Positions 43,984 to 52,685 are shown, counted from the first letter of the stretch. The stretch: DNA of 64,000 nt from Streptomyces sp. NBC_01264 (GCF_026340675.1 NZ_JAPEOX010000001.1:496001-560000), one strand, 5' to 3'. Program-made: numbers and translations. The notes: a model not told the origin generated them from the sequence alone.

Positions 43984-45609
43984 ATGAGTACGCACGGGCC
44001 CGCAGAGGCCGCAGCCCCAGAAGTACCCGGACCCGCCCACCGCGACGACGGTCCGGACGCGCGTCGGCTGCGCATCGTTCTGATCACCGTGTGCATCGCG
44101 CTGATGGCCGTCATCGCCTCGGTTTCCGGGCTGAACGTCGCTCAGCCCGATCTGGCCGTCGAGTTCGGCGCCTCGCAGGGCACCGTCCTGTGGATCATCA
44201 ACGTCTACACCCTCACCCTGGCCGCGCTCCTGCTCCCGCTCGGGGCGCTCGGCGACCGGCTGGGCCGCAAGCCCACGCTGATCGCCGGCCTGGCCGTCTT
44301 CGGCATCGCGAGCGCCCTCGCGGGTCTCGCACCGTCGGTGGAGGTCATACTCGCCGCCCGCCTGCTCAGCGGCGTGGGCGCCGCCATGATCATGCCCATC
44401 ACCCTCGCCGTGATCACCTCCACCTTCCCCGAGGAACAGCGCGGCCGGGCCATCGGCGTGTGGACCGGGGTCGCCGGAGGCGGTGGCATCCTCGGCATGT
44501 TCCTCTCCGCCGCGCTCGTCGACGTGGCGAACTGGCGCTACCTCTTCGTCCTGCCCGTCGCCCTGGTCCTCGTGGCCCTCGTCATGTCGCTGCGCGCCGT
44601 CCCCGACTCCCGCGAGACCCCGGTCCACCCCTTCGACACCATCGGCGCGCTGACCTCCGTCGTCGCCGCGGCCGGCCTCATCTTCGCCCTCCAGGAGGGC
44701 CCGGAGCGCGGCTGGTCCGATCCCGCCACCCTGACCGGCCTCGTCGCCGGGCTGCTCGGCGCCGTCGCCTTCGTGGCCCGGGAGCTGCGGCTCCGGGACG
44801 CCGCGCTGCTCGACCTGCGGCTGTTCCGCGAGCGCGGACTGGCGGGCGGTTCGCTGACCCTCCTGATGCTCTTCGGCGTGCAGGCGGGGATCTTCGTGGT
44901 GCTCTTCCCCTTCCTCCAGGCCGTTCTGGGCTGGTCGGGCCTCAGGTCGACGCTCGCGCTGATGCCCATGGCCGTGGCCATGATGGCGGCCTCCGGCCTG
45001 GCTCCCCGGCTGACCCCGCGGATCGGTGCGCGCGTGACCATGGCGACCGGCGTCCTGCTGGCGGGCGCCGGGCTCGCCCTCATGGCGGGCATCGTCTCCG
45101 TCGACGGCGGCTACCTGTCCGTCCTTCCGGGCATGCTCGCCATGGGCATCGGGATGGGCCTGGCGATGACGCCCTCCACCGAGGCCATCACCGGCTCCCT
45201 GCCCCGGGAGCGCCAGGGCGTGGCCTCCGCGCTCAACGACGTCACCCGCGAGTTCGGCACCGCGCTGGGCGTGGCCCTGCTCGGACCGCTCCTGTCGGCC
45301 GGGTACCGAAGCTCCATCGACGGGCGGCTCGACGGCGTTCCCCGGGGCACGGCCGACGCCGCGCGGGAGGGTGTCGCCAACGCCGTCGGGGCCGCGGAGG
45401 GCGCGGGACCCGGGGCCCGGGCCCTCCTCGACGCCGCCCGGGAGTCCTTCGTCGAGGGCTGGCAGCAGGCCATGTGGGCGGGAGTGGCCGTCATGGGCGT
45501 CCTGTTCGTCCACGTCCTCGCGCGCGGCCCGAAGAGCCCGGCCCCGGCGCCCGCCGGGGATCCGGCGGCGGACCGTACGGCGGACCCCGAGGTCCTCTCC
45601 GCGAGATGA
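43984..45609 (+). CDS. MFS transporter, DHA2 family
   Basis: A 541-residue 14-helix exporter close in sequence to the pump at 15872: SGLNVAQPDLAVEFGASQGT in helix 1, LGALGDRLGRKPTLIAG (motif A) and RLLSGVGAAMIMPITLAVIT (motif C). ATG at 43984 follows GAGAGGAA. Its place after the thioredoxin-reductase-like gene and the XRE regulator suggests one resistance or export module, in which expression depends on reading through two hairpins or on a weak promoter between them. Confidence 0.92.
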   Translation: MSTHGPAEAAAPEVPGPAHRDDGPDARRLRIVLITVCIALMAVIASVSGLNVAQPDLAVEFGASQGTVLWIINVYTLTLAALLLPLGALGDRLGRKPTLIAGLAVFGIASALAGLAPSVEVILAARLLSGVGAAMIMPITLAVITSTFPEEQRGRAIGVWTGVAGGGGILGMFLSAALVDVANWRYLFVLPVALVLVALVMSLRAVPDSRETPVHPFDTIGALTSVVAAAGLIFALQEGPERGWSDPATLTGLVAGLLGAVAFVARELRLRDAALLDLRLFRERGLAGGSLTLLMLFGVQAGIFVVLFPFLQAVLGWSGLRSTLALMPMAVAMMAASGLAPRLTPRIGARVTMATGVLLAGAGLALMAGIVSVDGGYLSVLPGMLAMGIGMGLAMTPSTEAITGSLPRERQGVASALNDVTREFGTALGVALLGPLLSAGYRSSIDGRLDGVPRGTADAAREGVANAVGAAEGAGPGARALLDAARESFVEGWQQAMWAGVAVMGVLFVHVLARGPKSPAPAPAGDPAADRTADPEVLSAR

Positions 45610-45645
45610 CGGGGAGATTTATCCCGCTATGCCATCATCCATTTC

Positions 45646-46182
45646 ATGAGTGAAGTGGAGATCCTCCCGCTGCGACTGCCCCACCTCGATGCCGTTCTCA
45701 ATCTCGGCTACCGGTCCTTCGACGTGAAGGCGATGCCCTACACCTCCTAGTCCCTGTCCTCGGTGGCCGCGCACTGGGACGCCCAGCCGGACGCCTGCTG
45801 GATCGCCCGCGACGAGGAGGGGCTGCTCGGATTCGTCCTCGGGTCGCTGTCCTACGACGAACGGGAGGACTGGGGCTACCTGGAGTGGATCGCGCTGGAG
45901 GAACGCGCCCGGGGCCGGGGGGTGGCGAGCGCCCTGGTCGAGCACTGCTGCACCGCGCTCTTCGCGGCGGGGGCGTCCCGGATCATCACCGACGTGGAGA
46001 GCGGCAACGCGGCCTCCGCCGCGATGATGCGGCGCAACGGGTTCGCCGAGAAGGTCACCGTCACCCTCTTCGTCCGCCCGAACCCGCGGGAGCGGACCGG
46101 CACGGCCTCGCACTCCCCCCAGGACCCGGCCCGCTCCCGGCTGCGCCGCGCCGCCCGGGCGAGCGGCGGCCCGGCCACGTAG
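45646..46182 (+). pseudogene. GNAT acetyltransferase with an in-frame amber codon
   Basis: From ATG 45646 the frame reads MSEVEILPLRLPHLDAVLNL, on to AMPYTS, then TAG (45748-45750). It continues in the same frame as SLSSVAAHWDAQPDACWIAR and a full GNAT domain with ALEERARGRGVASALVEHCC. Codon 35 is probably a mutated TGG (Trp). GTG at 45763 could restart a 139-residue protein lacking the first strand and helix, which is unlikely to be normal. The gene may be inactive, or the base may be a sequence error. Confidence 0.75.
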
Positions 46183-46223
46183 ACGGCGGTCATGTAGGCG
46201 GCGGTCATGCAGGCGGCGGTCAC
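46179..46223. repeat. Three tandem 15-bp repeats starting at the GNAT stop codon
   Basis: GTAGACGGCGGTCAT, GTAGGCGGCGGTCAT and GCAGGCGGCGGTCAC are head to tail. The first holds the TAG stop of the acetyltransferase at 46180-46182. The rest of the 190-bp gap to the SDR gene shows no gene. Confidence 0.85.
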
Positions 46224-46372
46224 ATCGGCCTCCGGTCCGGCGCGTGCGCGCGCCCCGATGTGCGCCCGCGCGCCTCCGCGCGCCCCCGCAGCGGGGATGA
46301 CCCCGGACCGGAGCCGCCCCGAACATGAACTGCCGCCACCGACAGGGGCAACTCGGCCATCACGGGGGAATC

Positions 46373-47209
46373 ATGGGACGACGCTGGCTGGTCACGGGAT
46401 GCTCCTCGGGGCTCGGACACGCACTGGCCACCGCGGCGGCCCGGGCCGGGGACGAACTGGCCGTCACCGCCCGCAAGACCGCCGACCTGGAGGACCTCGC
46501 TGCCGCCTGGCCCGGCCGCATCGTCCCGATCCCGCTCGAACTGCGCGACGACGCCTCCTGCGAGGAGGCGGTCCGCGTCGCGGTGCAGCGCCTCGGCGGC
46601 ATCGACATCCTCGTCAACAACGCCGCCGTCGGGCTGTTCGGCGCGGTCGAGGAGGTCTCGGACTCCGAACTCCGCGACCAGTTGGAGACCCTGGTCGTCG
46701 GCCCCTGGCGGCTCGCACGCCTCGTCCTGCCACTGATGCGCGCCCAGGGGCACGGCCACATCCTCAACGTCTCCTCCGTGGTCGGCCGGATGGCCTTCCC
46801 GGGACTCGCCGCCTACACCGCCGGGAAGCACGCCCTCGAAGGCATGAGCCGGACCCTCGCCATGGAGGCTGCTCCCCACAACATCCGCGTCACCGTCATC
46901 GAACCGGGCATGTTCGCGACGCGCTACGGCACCTCCATGGCCGAAGCCGCGCATCGGGTCCCCGCGTACGACGCCACCAACCGCGAGATGCTCGAAGGGG
47001 CCCGGGGCCTCGCGGACAGCCCCGAGACCGGACGCCCGGAGTACTTCGCCGAGCGGGTCCTGGACATCGTCGGCGTCGAGGGCCCGACCCCCCTGCGGAT
47101 CCCCGTCGGCGACGACGCCTTCGGCTACATCGACGCGGCGGAGGAGGTGGACCGCGCCGACCACGCCGCGGCCCGCCTGCTCGTACAGGGGCCGCCCCCG
47201 CAGGCCTGA
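46373..47209 (+). CDS. Short-chain dehydrogenase/reductase (SDR)
   Basis: A 278-residue classical SDR. The cofactor site is T8-G-C-S-S-G-L-G15, then DILVNNAAVG, and the catalytic serine lies in ILNVSSVVG with Y148-T-A-G-K152. The C-terminal substrate loop GMFATRYGTSMAEAAHRVP is of the oxidoreductase group that often acts on ketones or aldehydes. ATG at 46373 follows CACGGGGGAA; an ATG 16 codons upstream is less likely. The substrate is unknown. Confidence 0.92.
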   Translation: MGRRWLVTGCSSGLGHALATAAARAGDELAVTARKTADLEDLAAAWPGRIVPIPLELRDDASCEEAVRVAVQRLGGIDILVNNAAVGLFGAVEEVSDSELRDQLETLVVGPWRLARLVLPLMRAQGHGHILNVSSVVGRMAFPGLAAYTAGKHALEGMSRTLAMEAAPHNIRVTVIEPGMFATRYGTSMAEAAHRVPAYDATNREMLEGARGLADSPETGRPEYFAERVLDIVGVEGPTPLRIPVGDDAFGYIDAAEEVDRADHAAARLLVQGPPPQA

Positions 47210-47329
47210 CCCTCGATCCACACCTTGGGATGCTCAACGCCCCTCCCCGGAAGATCTGTTGCGCGCCAGAATCGGCCGAAATTCGATCATCTCCGTGGAA
47301 ACCGGGGTGGGAGTGGGTTAGTTCGAACA

Positions 47330-47378
47330 TGTGTCAGAACCCTCAAGGAGCCCTGACCATGCGGTGATTCGGGGCTCC
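47330..47378 (+). promoter_or_regulatory. Possible leader ORF and hairpin upstream of the glycosyltransferase
   Basis: An ATG at 47330 opens a 12-codon frame (MCQNPQGALTMR) closed by TGA at 47366-47368. Inside it, AAGGAG stands before a second ATG-CGG-TGA. GGAGCCC (47347-47353) can pair with GGGCTCC (47372-47378), hiding the internal ribosome site. This could be a translation-dependent leader, but no family supports it. Confidence 0.3.
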
Positions 47379-47395
47379 ACCCAAGGAGCAACAGC

Positions 47396-48535
47396 GTGCG
47401 CATCCTCTTCACAGGCCCCGCTTCGGTGGGCCATCTGTTCCCGATGGTGCCGACGGCCCAGGCCCTCCGGGCCGCCGGGCACCAGGTGCTGTTCGCGGTC
47501 TCGGCCCCGTACGAACAGCTGCGGCGGGCCGGTCTGCCCACCGTCGAGATCGGCGACGGCTCGACGCTGCTGGACGCCTTCAAGCGCGCCTCGAACGGCT
47601 CGGACCTCAAGTTCGTCACCGACGGCAACAGCCTCGAGGACACCGAGCGGCAGGCCGCGGCCGGGTTCGCCGAACACGGGCGGGTCACCATCGACGACCT
47701 CCTCGCCCTCGCCACCGCCTGGCGGCCGGACGCCATCGTCCACGCCGCCTTCCAGGCCGCCGCACCCCTGGTCTCCGCGGCCCTCGGCATACCGGCCGTG
47801 GTCCACAACTTCGGCGTGATGTCCGGCTTCGGCATGGTCGGCCGGCTCGCCGGCCTGCTGGCGGACGAGTACACGGCCCGTGGGGTCGAAGGCCCGGCCA
47901 CCCACACCGTCCTCGACGTCATACCCGCCTCCCTGGGCGGGGACGGCACCGGCTGGCGCGTCCGCTACGCCCCGTTCAACGGCGGCGGCTCCGTTCCGCG
48001 CGATCTCCTGGCCCGCGGCTCCCGGCCCCGGATCGCCATCACCCTCGGGACCGTGGTGACCGCCTTCGCGGGCGTCAACCCGGTCGCCCGGGTCGTCTCC
48101 GAGGCAGCGTCCGTCGACGCGGAGTTCCTGCTCGCGGTCGGCGACACCGATCTGGGCCCGCTCGGCACGCTGCCCGGCAACGTCCGGGCCCTGCCCTGGG
48201 TGCCGCTGGCACAGCTCCTGGAGACCGCGGACGCGATCGTGCACCACGGAGGCTCCGGCACCATGCTCACCGCCGCCGCTCTGGGCGTCCCGCAGCTGAT
48301 CCTCCCGCAGGGCGCCGACCACTTCATCAACGCCGACGCCGCCACCGGCCTGGGCTTCGCCCTCCGGGCGACCGGCGACGAGGTGGACGCGGGCCTGATC
48401 GACCGCCTGCTCGGCGACGAAGCCCTGCGCAAGGGAGCCGCCGCCACCCGGGCGGAGATCTCCGCGCTCCCCTCCCCGGCCGACCTCGTCGCCTCCTTCG
48501 AGGCCATCGGACAGCCCGGAAGGTCTGAGGCCTGA
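47396..48535 (+). CDS. GT1-family glycosyltransferase (macrolide/UGT type)
   Basis: A 379-residue GT-B fold enzyme that should move a sugar from a nucleotide donor to a small acceptor. The N terminus has the family start RILFTGPASVGHLFPMVPTA, with His13 as the likely catalytic base. The donor site has H283-H-G-G-S-G-T and LPQGADHFINADAA, as in antibiotic-tailoring glycosyltransferases such as those of aromatic polyketides. No biosynthetic cluster is close, so it may inactivate foreign compounds. GTG at 47396 follows AAGGAG by 7 bases. Confidence 0.92.
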   Translation: MRILFTGPASVGHLFPMVPTAQALRAAGHQVLFAVSAPYEQLRRAGLPTVEIGDGSTLLDAFKRASNGSDLKFVTDGNSLEDTERQAAAGFAEHGRVTIDDLLALATAWRPDAIVHAAFQAAAPLVSAALGIPAVVHNFGVMSGFGMVGRLAGLLADEYTARGVEGPATHTVLDVIPASLGGDGTGWRVRYAPFNGGGSVPRDLLARGSRPRIAITLGTVVTAFAGVNPVARVVSEAASVDAEFLLAVGDTDLGPLGTLPGNVRALPWVPLAQLLETADAIVHHGGSGTMLTAAALGVPQLILPQGADHFINADAATGLGFALRATGDEVDAGLIDRLLGDEALRKGAAATRAEISALPSPADLVASFEAIGQPGRSEA

Positions 48536-48605
48536 GGCCACCTGAGGCCTGGGGCCTGAGGTCTGGGACCTGAGGCCCGAGGTCTGGGGCCTGAGGCCTC
48601 AGGCC
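48522..48605. repeat. Heptamer repeat array ending in an 18-bp palindrome
   Basis: About eleven imperfect 7-bp units of the GAGGCCT/GGGGCCT type run from the end of the glycosyltransferase gene through its stop into the stop of the convergent NmrA-like gene. The last bases GGCCTGA-GGCC-TCAGGCC (48588-48605) are a perfect palindrome that could terminate both genes. Confidence 0.8.
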
Positions 48606-49474
48606 GTGACCGCGGGCTTGAGGACCTCGAGGCACCACTGGCGGAAGGTCGTGGGCGCGGGCCGGCCCTGGTTCGCGTGGTCGGCGTCGTAGATGCCGTC
48701 GTTCTGGGCCGCGGCCATCTCCGCCAGGCCATCGGCCCAGGCATCGCTCATCCCGTAGCCGGCCATCGTCGTCCGGTACATGCCGAGGTCGGTCTGGAGT
48801 GCCCGGACCGGCCGCTCCAGGACCTCGGACATGGTCCGCGCCATGTCCTCGGGGGTCAGGGAGTCGCCGCTGATCAGCGGGACCTCGTCCTGGCCGCTCC
48901 AGGAGCCGTCGAGCAGCAGGCCGGCGGCGGCCTCGGCGATGTCGCGGGTGGCGACGGTCGCGAGGGGGCGGTGGACGGCGTTCGCCGTGAAGAAGGTGCC
49001 CTCCGCGATCGACGCGGCCTGGCCGAGGAGGTTCTCCATGAAGAAGGGCATGGCCAGGGCCCGGTAGTCGACTCCGGTGCCCTCGATCATCCGGTCCATG
49101 GCGAACGCGGGCGACAGCAGTCCGGCGGGCTTGCCGTAGGCGCGGCCGAGGCTGGTGATGGCGACCACCCGCTCGACGCCCGAGGTCTTGAAGGCCTCGC
49201 AGGCCGGGCGGGTGAAGTCGAGGTAGTGGGCGAGGACGTCCTCGGCCCGGGAGTCCGGCGGGACCAGCCACAGGACGCTGTCGGCGCCCTCGAACGCCTC
49301 GGCGAGCACCTCGGGGTCGCTGTGCGAGCCCCGGACGACGGCGACGCGCTCGCGGACGGCGGGATCCAGCCGGGAGGGGTCGCGCGCGATCACCCGGAGG
49401 GGGTGATCGCCCTGGGCCAGCGTGCCGAGGACCCGGTGGCCGATCCGGCCCGTGGGTGCGGTGATGACGATCAT
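48599..49474 (-). CDS. NmrA-like NAD(P)-binding protein (atypical SDR)
   Basis: A 291-residue Rossmann-fold protein of the NmrA/HSCARG/QOR2 group. The nucleotide site is IVITAPTGRIGHRVLGTLAQ, then VIARDPSRLD, GADSVLWLVPPD and RVVAITSLGRAY. These proteins reduce quinones or sense the NADP(H) ratio. GCAGGAGG precedes the ATG at 49474. It is divergent from a TetR gene, and a 78-bp dyad between them probably lets the TetR protein control it. Confidence 0.9.
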   Translation of the reverse strand: MIVITAPTGRIGHRVLGTLAQGDHPLRVIARDPSRLDPAVRERVAVVRGSHSDPEVLAEAFEGADSVLWLVPPDSRAEDVLAHYLDFTRPACEAFKTSGVERVVAITSLGRAYGKPAGLLSPAFAMDRMIEGTGVDYRALAMPFFMENLLGQAASIAEGTFFTANAVHRPLATVATRDIAEAAAGLLLDGSWSGQDEVPLISGDSLTPEDMARTMSEVLERPVRALQTDLGMYRTTMAGYGMSDAWADGLAEMAAAQNDGIYDADHANQGRPAPTTFRQWCLEVLKPAVTA

Positions 49475-49496
49475 GAGGGACCTCCTGCGGGCGACG

Positions 49497-49574
49497 ATGT
49501 TTCCACTGATAACAGAAACACGTTAGCGCGAGCGAAGCAAATCGCTAACGTCGTGCTGTTATCGTTGGAAACAT
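49497..49574. promoter_or_regulatory. 78-bp interrupted palindrome filling the divergent NmrA/TetR region
   Basis: Around a centre at 49535.5 three blocks are mirrored perfectly: ATGTTTCCA, GATAACAG and ACGTTAGCG (26 of the first 32 positions per arm lie in matching blocks). The right arm ends in the ATG of the TetR gene (49573). Such a nested dyad suggests cooperative binding of more than one TetR dimer and leaderless expression of the repressor. Confidence 0.8.
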
Positions 49575-50289
49575 GGAGAGCACCGACCGATCCGCCTCCG
49601 CGGAGAGCAATCGCGAGCGGATCCTCGCCGCCACCGCCGCACTTCTCGCGGAAGGCGGCCGGGAGGCCGTGTCGACCCGCGCGGTGAGCACCGCCGCGGG
49701 GGTCCAGGCCCCGACCATCTACCGGCTCTTCGGCGACAAGCAGGGGCTCCTCGACGCGGTGGCGGCCCACGGCTTCGCGGTCCATCTCGGCCAGAAGGCC
49801 GTACTGGAACCCAGTGGCGACCCGGTCGAGGACCTGCGGACCGGCTGGGAGCTCAACCTGTCCTTCGGGCTCGCCAACCCGGCCCTCTACGCCCTCATGT
49901 ACGGCGAGCCCCGACCCGGGGAGCTGCCCCCGGCGGCCCTGGCCGCGCTGGAGATCCTCGGCGCCCACATCCACCGGATCGCCGAGGCCGGGCGGCTCCG
50001 CATCGACGAGGAGCGGGCCACCCGGCTGGTGTACGCGGTGGGCGGCGGCGCCACGCTCGCGCTCATCGCCACCCCGGAGGACCGCCGGGACCTGAGCGTC
50101 TCCCGGCTGGCGAGAGAGGCCGTCATCGCCGCGATCACGACCGACGCACCCTCGGCGACGGCCCCCGGTCCCGCCGGTGCGGCGATCGCCCTGCAGGCCC
50201 TGCTTCCGCAGACCACCGGGCTGACGCCGGGCGAGCAGCTCCTCCTCGGCGAGCTGCTCGCCCGCATCGCCGGCCCGGCCTGCGCCTGA
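49573..50289 (+). CDS. TetR/AcrR family transcriptional regulator
   Basis: A 238-residue repressor. SNRERILAATAALLAEGGRE and VSTAAGVQAPTIYRLFGDKQ form the helix-turn-helix, and the ligand domain follows (LNLSFGLANPALYALMYGEP). The ATG lies inside the dyad, with no ribosome binding site, so translation is probably leaderless. It likely represses itself and the divergent NmrA-like gene. It converges on the acyl-CoA dehydrogenase gene with a 6-bp gap. Confidence 0.93.
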   Translation: MESTDRSASAESNRERILAATAALLAEGGREAVSTRAVSTAAGVQAPTIYRLFGDKQGLLDAVAAHGFAVHLGQKAVLEPSGDPVEDLRTGWELNLSFGLANPALYALMYGEPRPGELPPAALAALEILGAHIHRIAEAGRLRIDEERATRLVYAVGGGATLALIATPEDRRDLSVSRLAREAVIAAITTDAPSATAPGPAGAAIALQALLPQTTGLTPGEQLLLGELLARIAGPACA

Positions 50290-50301
50290 AACGCCTCAGG
50301 C
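50284..50301. terminator. Small hairpin over two convergent stop codons
   Basis: GCCTGA-AACGCC-TCAGGC (6-bp stem, 6-nt loop) contains both the TGA of the TetR gene and the stop of the acyl-CoA dehydrogenase gene. It is weak, but well placed. Confidence 0.4.
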
Positions 50302-52041
50302 CTTCATCTCGTACGCCCCCGCCAGAGCCTCCACCCGGGCCCACACGCGCGCCGACCGGTCCGCGTCCACGGCCGGGCGGCGGACCGCGCCCAGGGCCCA
50401 GGCCTGCTGGTCCGCGGTGGCGGAGTCCTTGCCGTGCAGTTCGACGGCGTGCGCGGAGAAGTCCCGTACGAGGACGCCGAACAGCTCGTCAAGCACGTCC
50501 TCGTCCAGGCCCGTCAGGCGGGCCTGCTCCAGGACGAGCTGCCCGTGCACGACCAGGGCGAAGAGCTGGCCGACCGCCAGGAGGAGGTCGAGGTCGCGGC
50601 TCTGCCGCTCGTCGGGGGCCGCGGTCTCGACGAACGCGCAGAGGGCGTCGGCCTGTTCGCGCAGCCGGGCGACGTTGGGCACGGCGGCGTACGCCTCGTA
50701 GGCCGGGCGCCAGTCGTGGAACCGTACGGATCCGAGGCCGCGGGCCGGTCCCTGGCGGAAGAGGAAGCCGTCGTCGGCCGCGTCGAGTCGGGTGGGAACG
50801 GGGGCGTAGTTTGCCGGTTCCAGCAGGTGGTTGCGCATGAACTTGAGGATGAGCGCCAGGTTGACGTGGACCGTGCCCTCCAGCTTGGGCAGGCCGCGGA
50901 TCTCGACGGCCGCCTGGGCGAAGTAGGTGTCCTTCTCGAAGCCCTTGGCCGCGATGACGTCCCACATCAGGTCGATGACCTTCTCGCCCTCCGTGGTCAC
51001 CTTCATCTTCGTCATCGGGTTGAAGAGCAGGTAGCGGCGGTCGTCCGGGCCCGCGGAGCGGAAGTAGTCGACGGCGCGGTCGCTGAACAGCTTCATTCCG
51101 ACGAGGCGGACGTACGCGTCGGTCAGCTCGCGGCGCACGTGCGGGAAGGCGGTGACGGGGCGGCCGTAGAGGATGCGGCCCTGCGCGTGGGTGACGGCCT
51201 CGTACATCGCGTGCTCGCAGATGCCGATAGAGGCGGTGCAGAGGTTGAACTTGCCGACGTTGACGGTGTTGAGGGCGGCGTCGAAGGCGGCGCGGCCGGT
51301 GTGCAGGACGTCCTCGGCGCGGACCGGGTAGTCCGTGAGGCGGAACTCGCTGACGTACTTGGAGGAGTCGACGACGTTCTTCACCACCTCGTACGCGGGG
51401 TGGCGGCTGTCGGCCGCGAAGAAGACGTAGCCGTCCGGGCCCTCGATGTCGGTGCGGCGGCCGAAGACGGAGACGAGTCCGGCGGCGTTGCCGTTGCCGA
51501 TGTAGTACTTCGACCCGGTCGCCCGGAAGCCGCCGCCGTCACCGTCACCGCCTCCGTCGGCAACCGGCTCCAGCAGCATGTCGGTGTGGTAGAGGTCCGC
51601 GCCGTGGGTCTTCTCGGACAGGCCGAACGCGAACACCTCCCCCGCGTCGAGGAGTCGCGCGGCCCGCTCACGGGCGGCCGCGTTGTCGCTCTGCCAGACG
51701 GGGCCGAGCCCGAGGATGGTGACCTGCCACGCGTACCAGTAGTCGAGGCCGTAGAACCCGAGGATCTCGTTGAGGGCGGCGATGCGCGCGGTGTCCCAGC
51801 GCTTGTCGGGCCCGTGCTGGCCGGCGGCCGGCTCCGGGGTCAGGAAGGTCGCGAAGAGCCCCTCCTTCGCGGAGAAGGCGAGGAAGTCCCCCAGCCAGGC
51901 ACGGGTGCGGTAGTCCTCGATCAGCCGGCGCTTGCCGCGCTCCTCGAACCAGTCGACGGTCGCGCGCAGCAGCCGGCGGGTCTCGGGGTCGAAGTGCGCC
52001 GGGTCGTAGGTGCGCGGGTTGAACAGCAGCTGGTCGCTCAT
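50296..52041 (-). CDS. Acyl-CoA dehydrogenase/oxidase family protein
   Basis: A 581-residue FAD enzyme that introduces a double bond next to a thioester. Landmarks are VFAFGLSEKTHGADLYHTDM (FAD/substrate loop), GSKYYIGNGNAAGLVSVFGR, LCTASIGICEHAMYEAVTHA and GRILYGRPVTAFPHVRRELT, with helices typical of the acyl-CoA dehydrogenase C-terminal domain. It is longer than short-chain enzymes (about 380 aa) and closer to the long fungal/actinobacterial oxidase-like group. Upstream on the same strand is a PadR regulator (83-bp gap), which likely controls it. Confidence 0.9.
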   Translation of the reverse strand: MSDQLLFNPRTYDPAHFDPETRRLLRATVDWFEERGKRRLIEDYRTRAWLGDFLAFSAKEGLFATFLTPEPAAGQHGPDKRWDTARIAALNEILGFYGLDYWYAWQVTILGLGPVWQSDNAAARERAARLLDAGEVFAFGLSEKTHGADLYHTDMLLEPVADGGGDGDGGGFRATGSKYYIGNGNAAGLVSVFGRRTDIEGPDGYVFFAADSRHPAYEVVKNVVDSSKYVSEFRLTDYPVRAEDVLHTGRAAFDAALNTVNVGKFNLCTASIGICEHAMYEAVTHAQGRILYGRPVTAFPHVRRELTDAYVRLVGMKLFSDRAVDYFRSAGPDDRRYLLFNPMTKMKVTTEGEKVIDLMWDVIAAKGFEKDTYFAQAAVEIRGLPKLEGTVHVNLALILKFMRNHLLEPANYAPVPTRLDAADDGFLFRQGPARGLGSVRFHDWRPAYEAYAAVPNVARLREQADALCAFVETAAPDERQSRDLDLLLAVGQLFALVVHGQLVLEQARLTGLDEDVLDELFGVLVRDFSAHAVELHGKDSATADQQAWALGAVRRPAVDADRSARVWARVEALAGAYEMKA

Positions 52042-52124
52042 GGGCGTCCGCCTTCCGGTCTGAGGATGAGGGGTTCGGAAAAGTACGGAGAAGCAGGGGG
52101 GTGGAAGCGCTCGGCGGCGCCGGG

Positions 52125-52685
52125 TCAGGGAGCCGCCAGGCGGTGGAGCGTGGCCAGTACGTCTTCCAGCCAGGCGAGTTGCATGCGCTCGTAGGCGATG
52201 CCGCCGCGGAGCACGACGTGCTGGAGTTCCCGCCCGGCGTCGGCCGGATCCGGGGCCGGAGCCTCGGGTCCGGTGAAATCACGGAGCTCCCCCGCCAGGT
52301 AGTGCGTGAGCCGGTCGGCGTGCGTCCGGTGGTGCCGCTCGACCTCGCGGATCAGGCCGGCCGGATCGTCGAAGGCCGCACCGCGGATCTTCACGGCGAG
52401 CTCGTGGCGGACGGTGTCGGCCTGGATGGGCTCGTGGAGCCAGGCCGACAGGGCTGAGCGGCCGGCCGCGGTGACGGTGTACTCCTTCTTGTCCGGCCGG
52501 GTGCGCTGCGGCACTTCGCGGACGTGGAGCCGCCCGTCGACCTCCATGCGACTCAGCACGCGATAGATCTGCTGGTGGGTCGCGGTCCAGAAATAGCCGA
52601 TGGACCGGTCGAACCGGCGGGCCAGTTCGTATCCGGATCCCGGCTGCTCCAGCAGGGAGACGAGGATCGCGTGCTCGAGTGCCAT
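52125..52685 (-). CDS. PadR family transcriptional regulator
   Basis: A 186-residue repressor: winged helix MALEHAILVSLLEQPGSGYE, then FDRSIGYFWTATHQQIYRVL and RTRPDKKEYTVTAAGRSALS, with a C-terminal dimerising helix (Vir domain). PadR proteins repress detoxification or phenolic-acid genes until an inducer binds. ATG at 52685 lies a few bases after a perfect palindrome that also holds the probable -10 box, so autoregulation with a leaderless or very short leader is likely. Confidence 0.93.
   Translation of the reverse strand: MALEHAILVSLLEQPGSGYELARRFDRSIGYFWTATHQQIYRVLSRMEVDGRLHVREVPQRTRPDKKEYTVTAAGRSALSAWLHEPIQADTVRHELAVKIRGAAFDDPAGLIREVERHHRTHADRLTHYLAGELRDFTGPEAPAPDPADAGRELQHVVLRGGIAYERMQLAWLEDVLATLHRLAAP

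Noticed and set aside
47321..47340. SOS box (TCGAAC-N4-GTTCGA type) before the glycosyltransferase
   Set aside because: Only the left half-site matches; the right half has two mismatches, and the downstream gene has no DNA-repair role.
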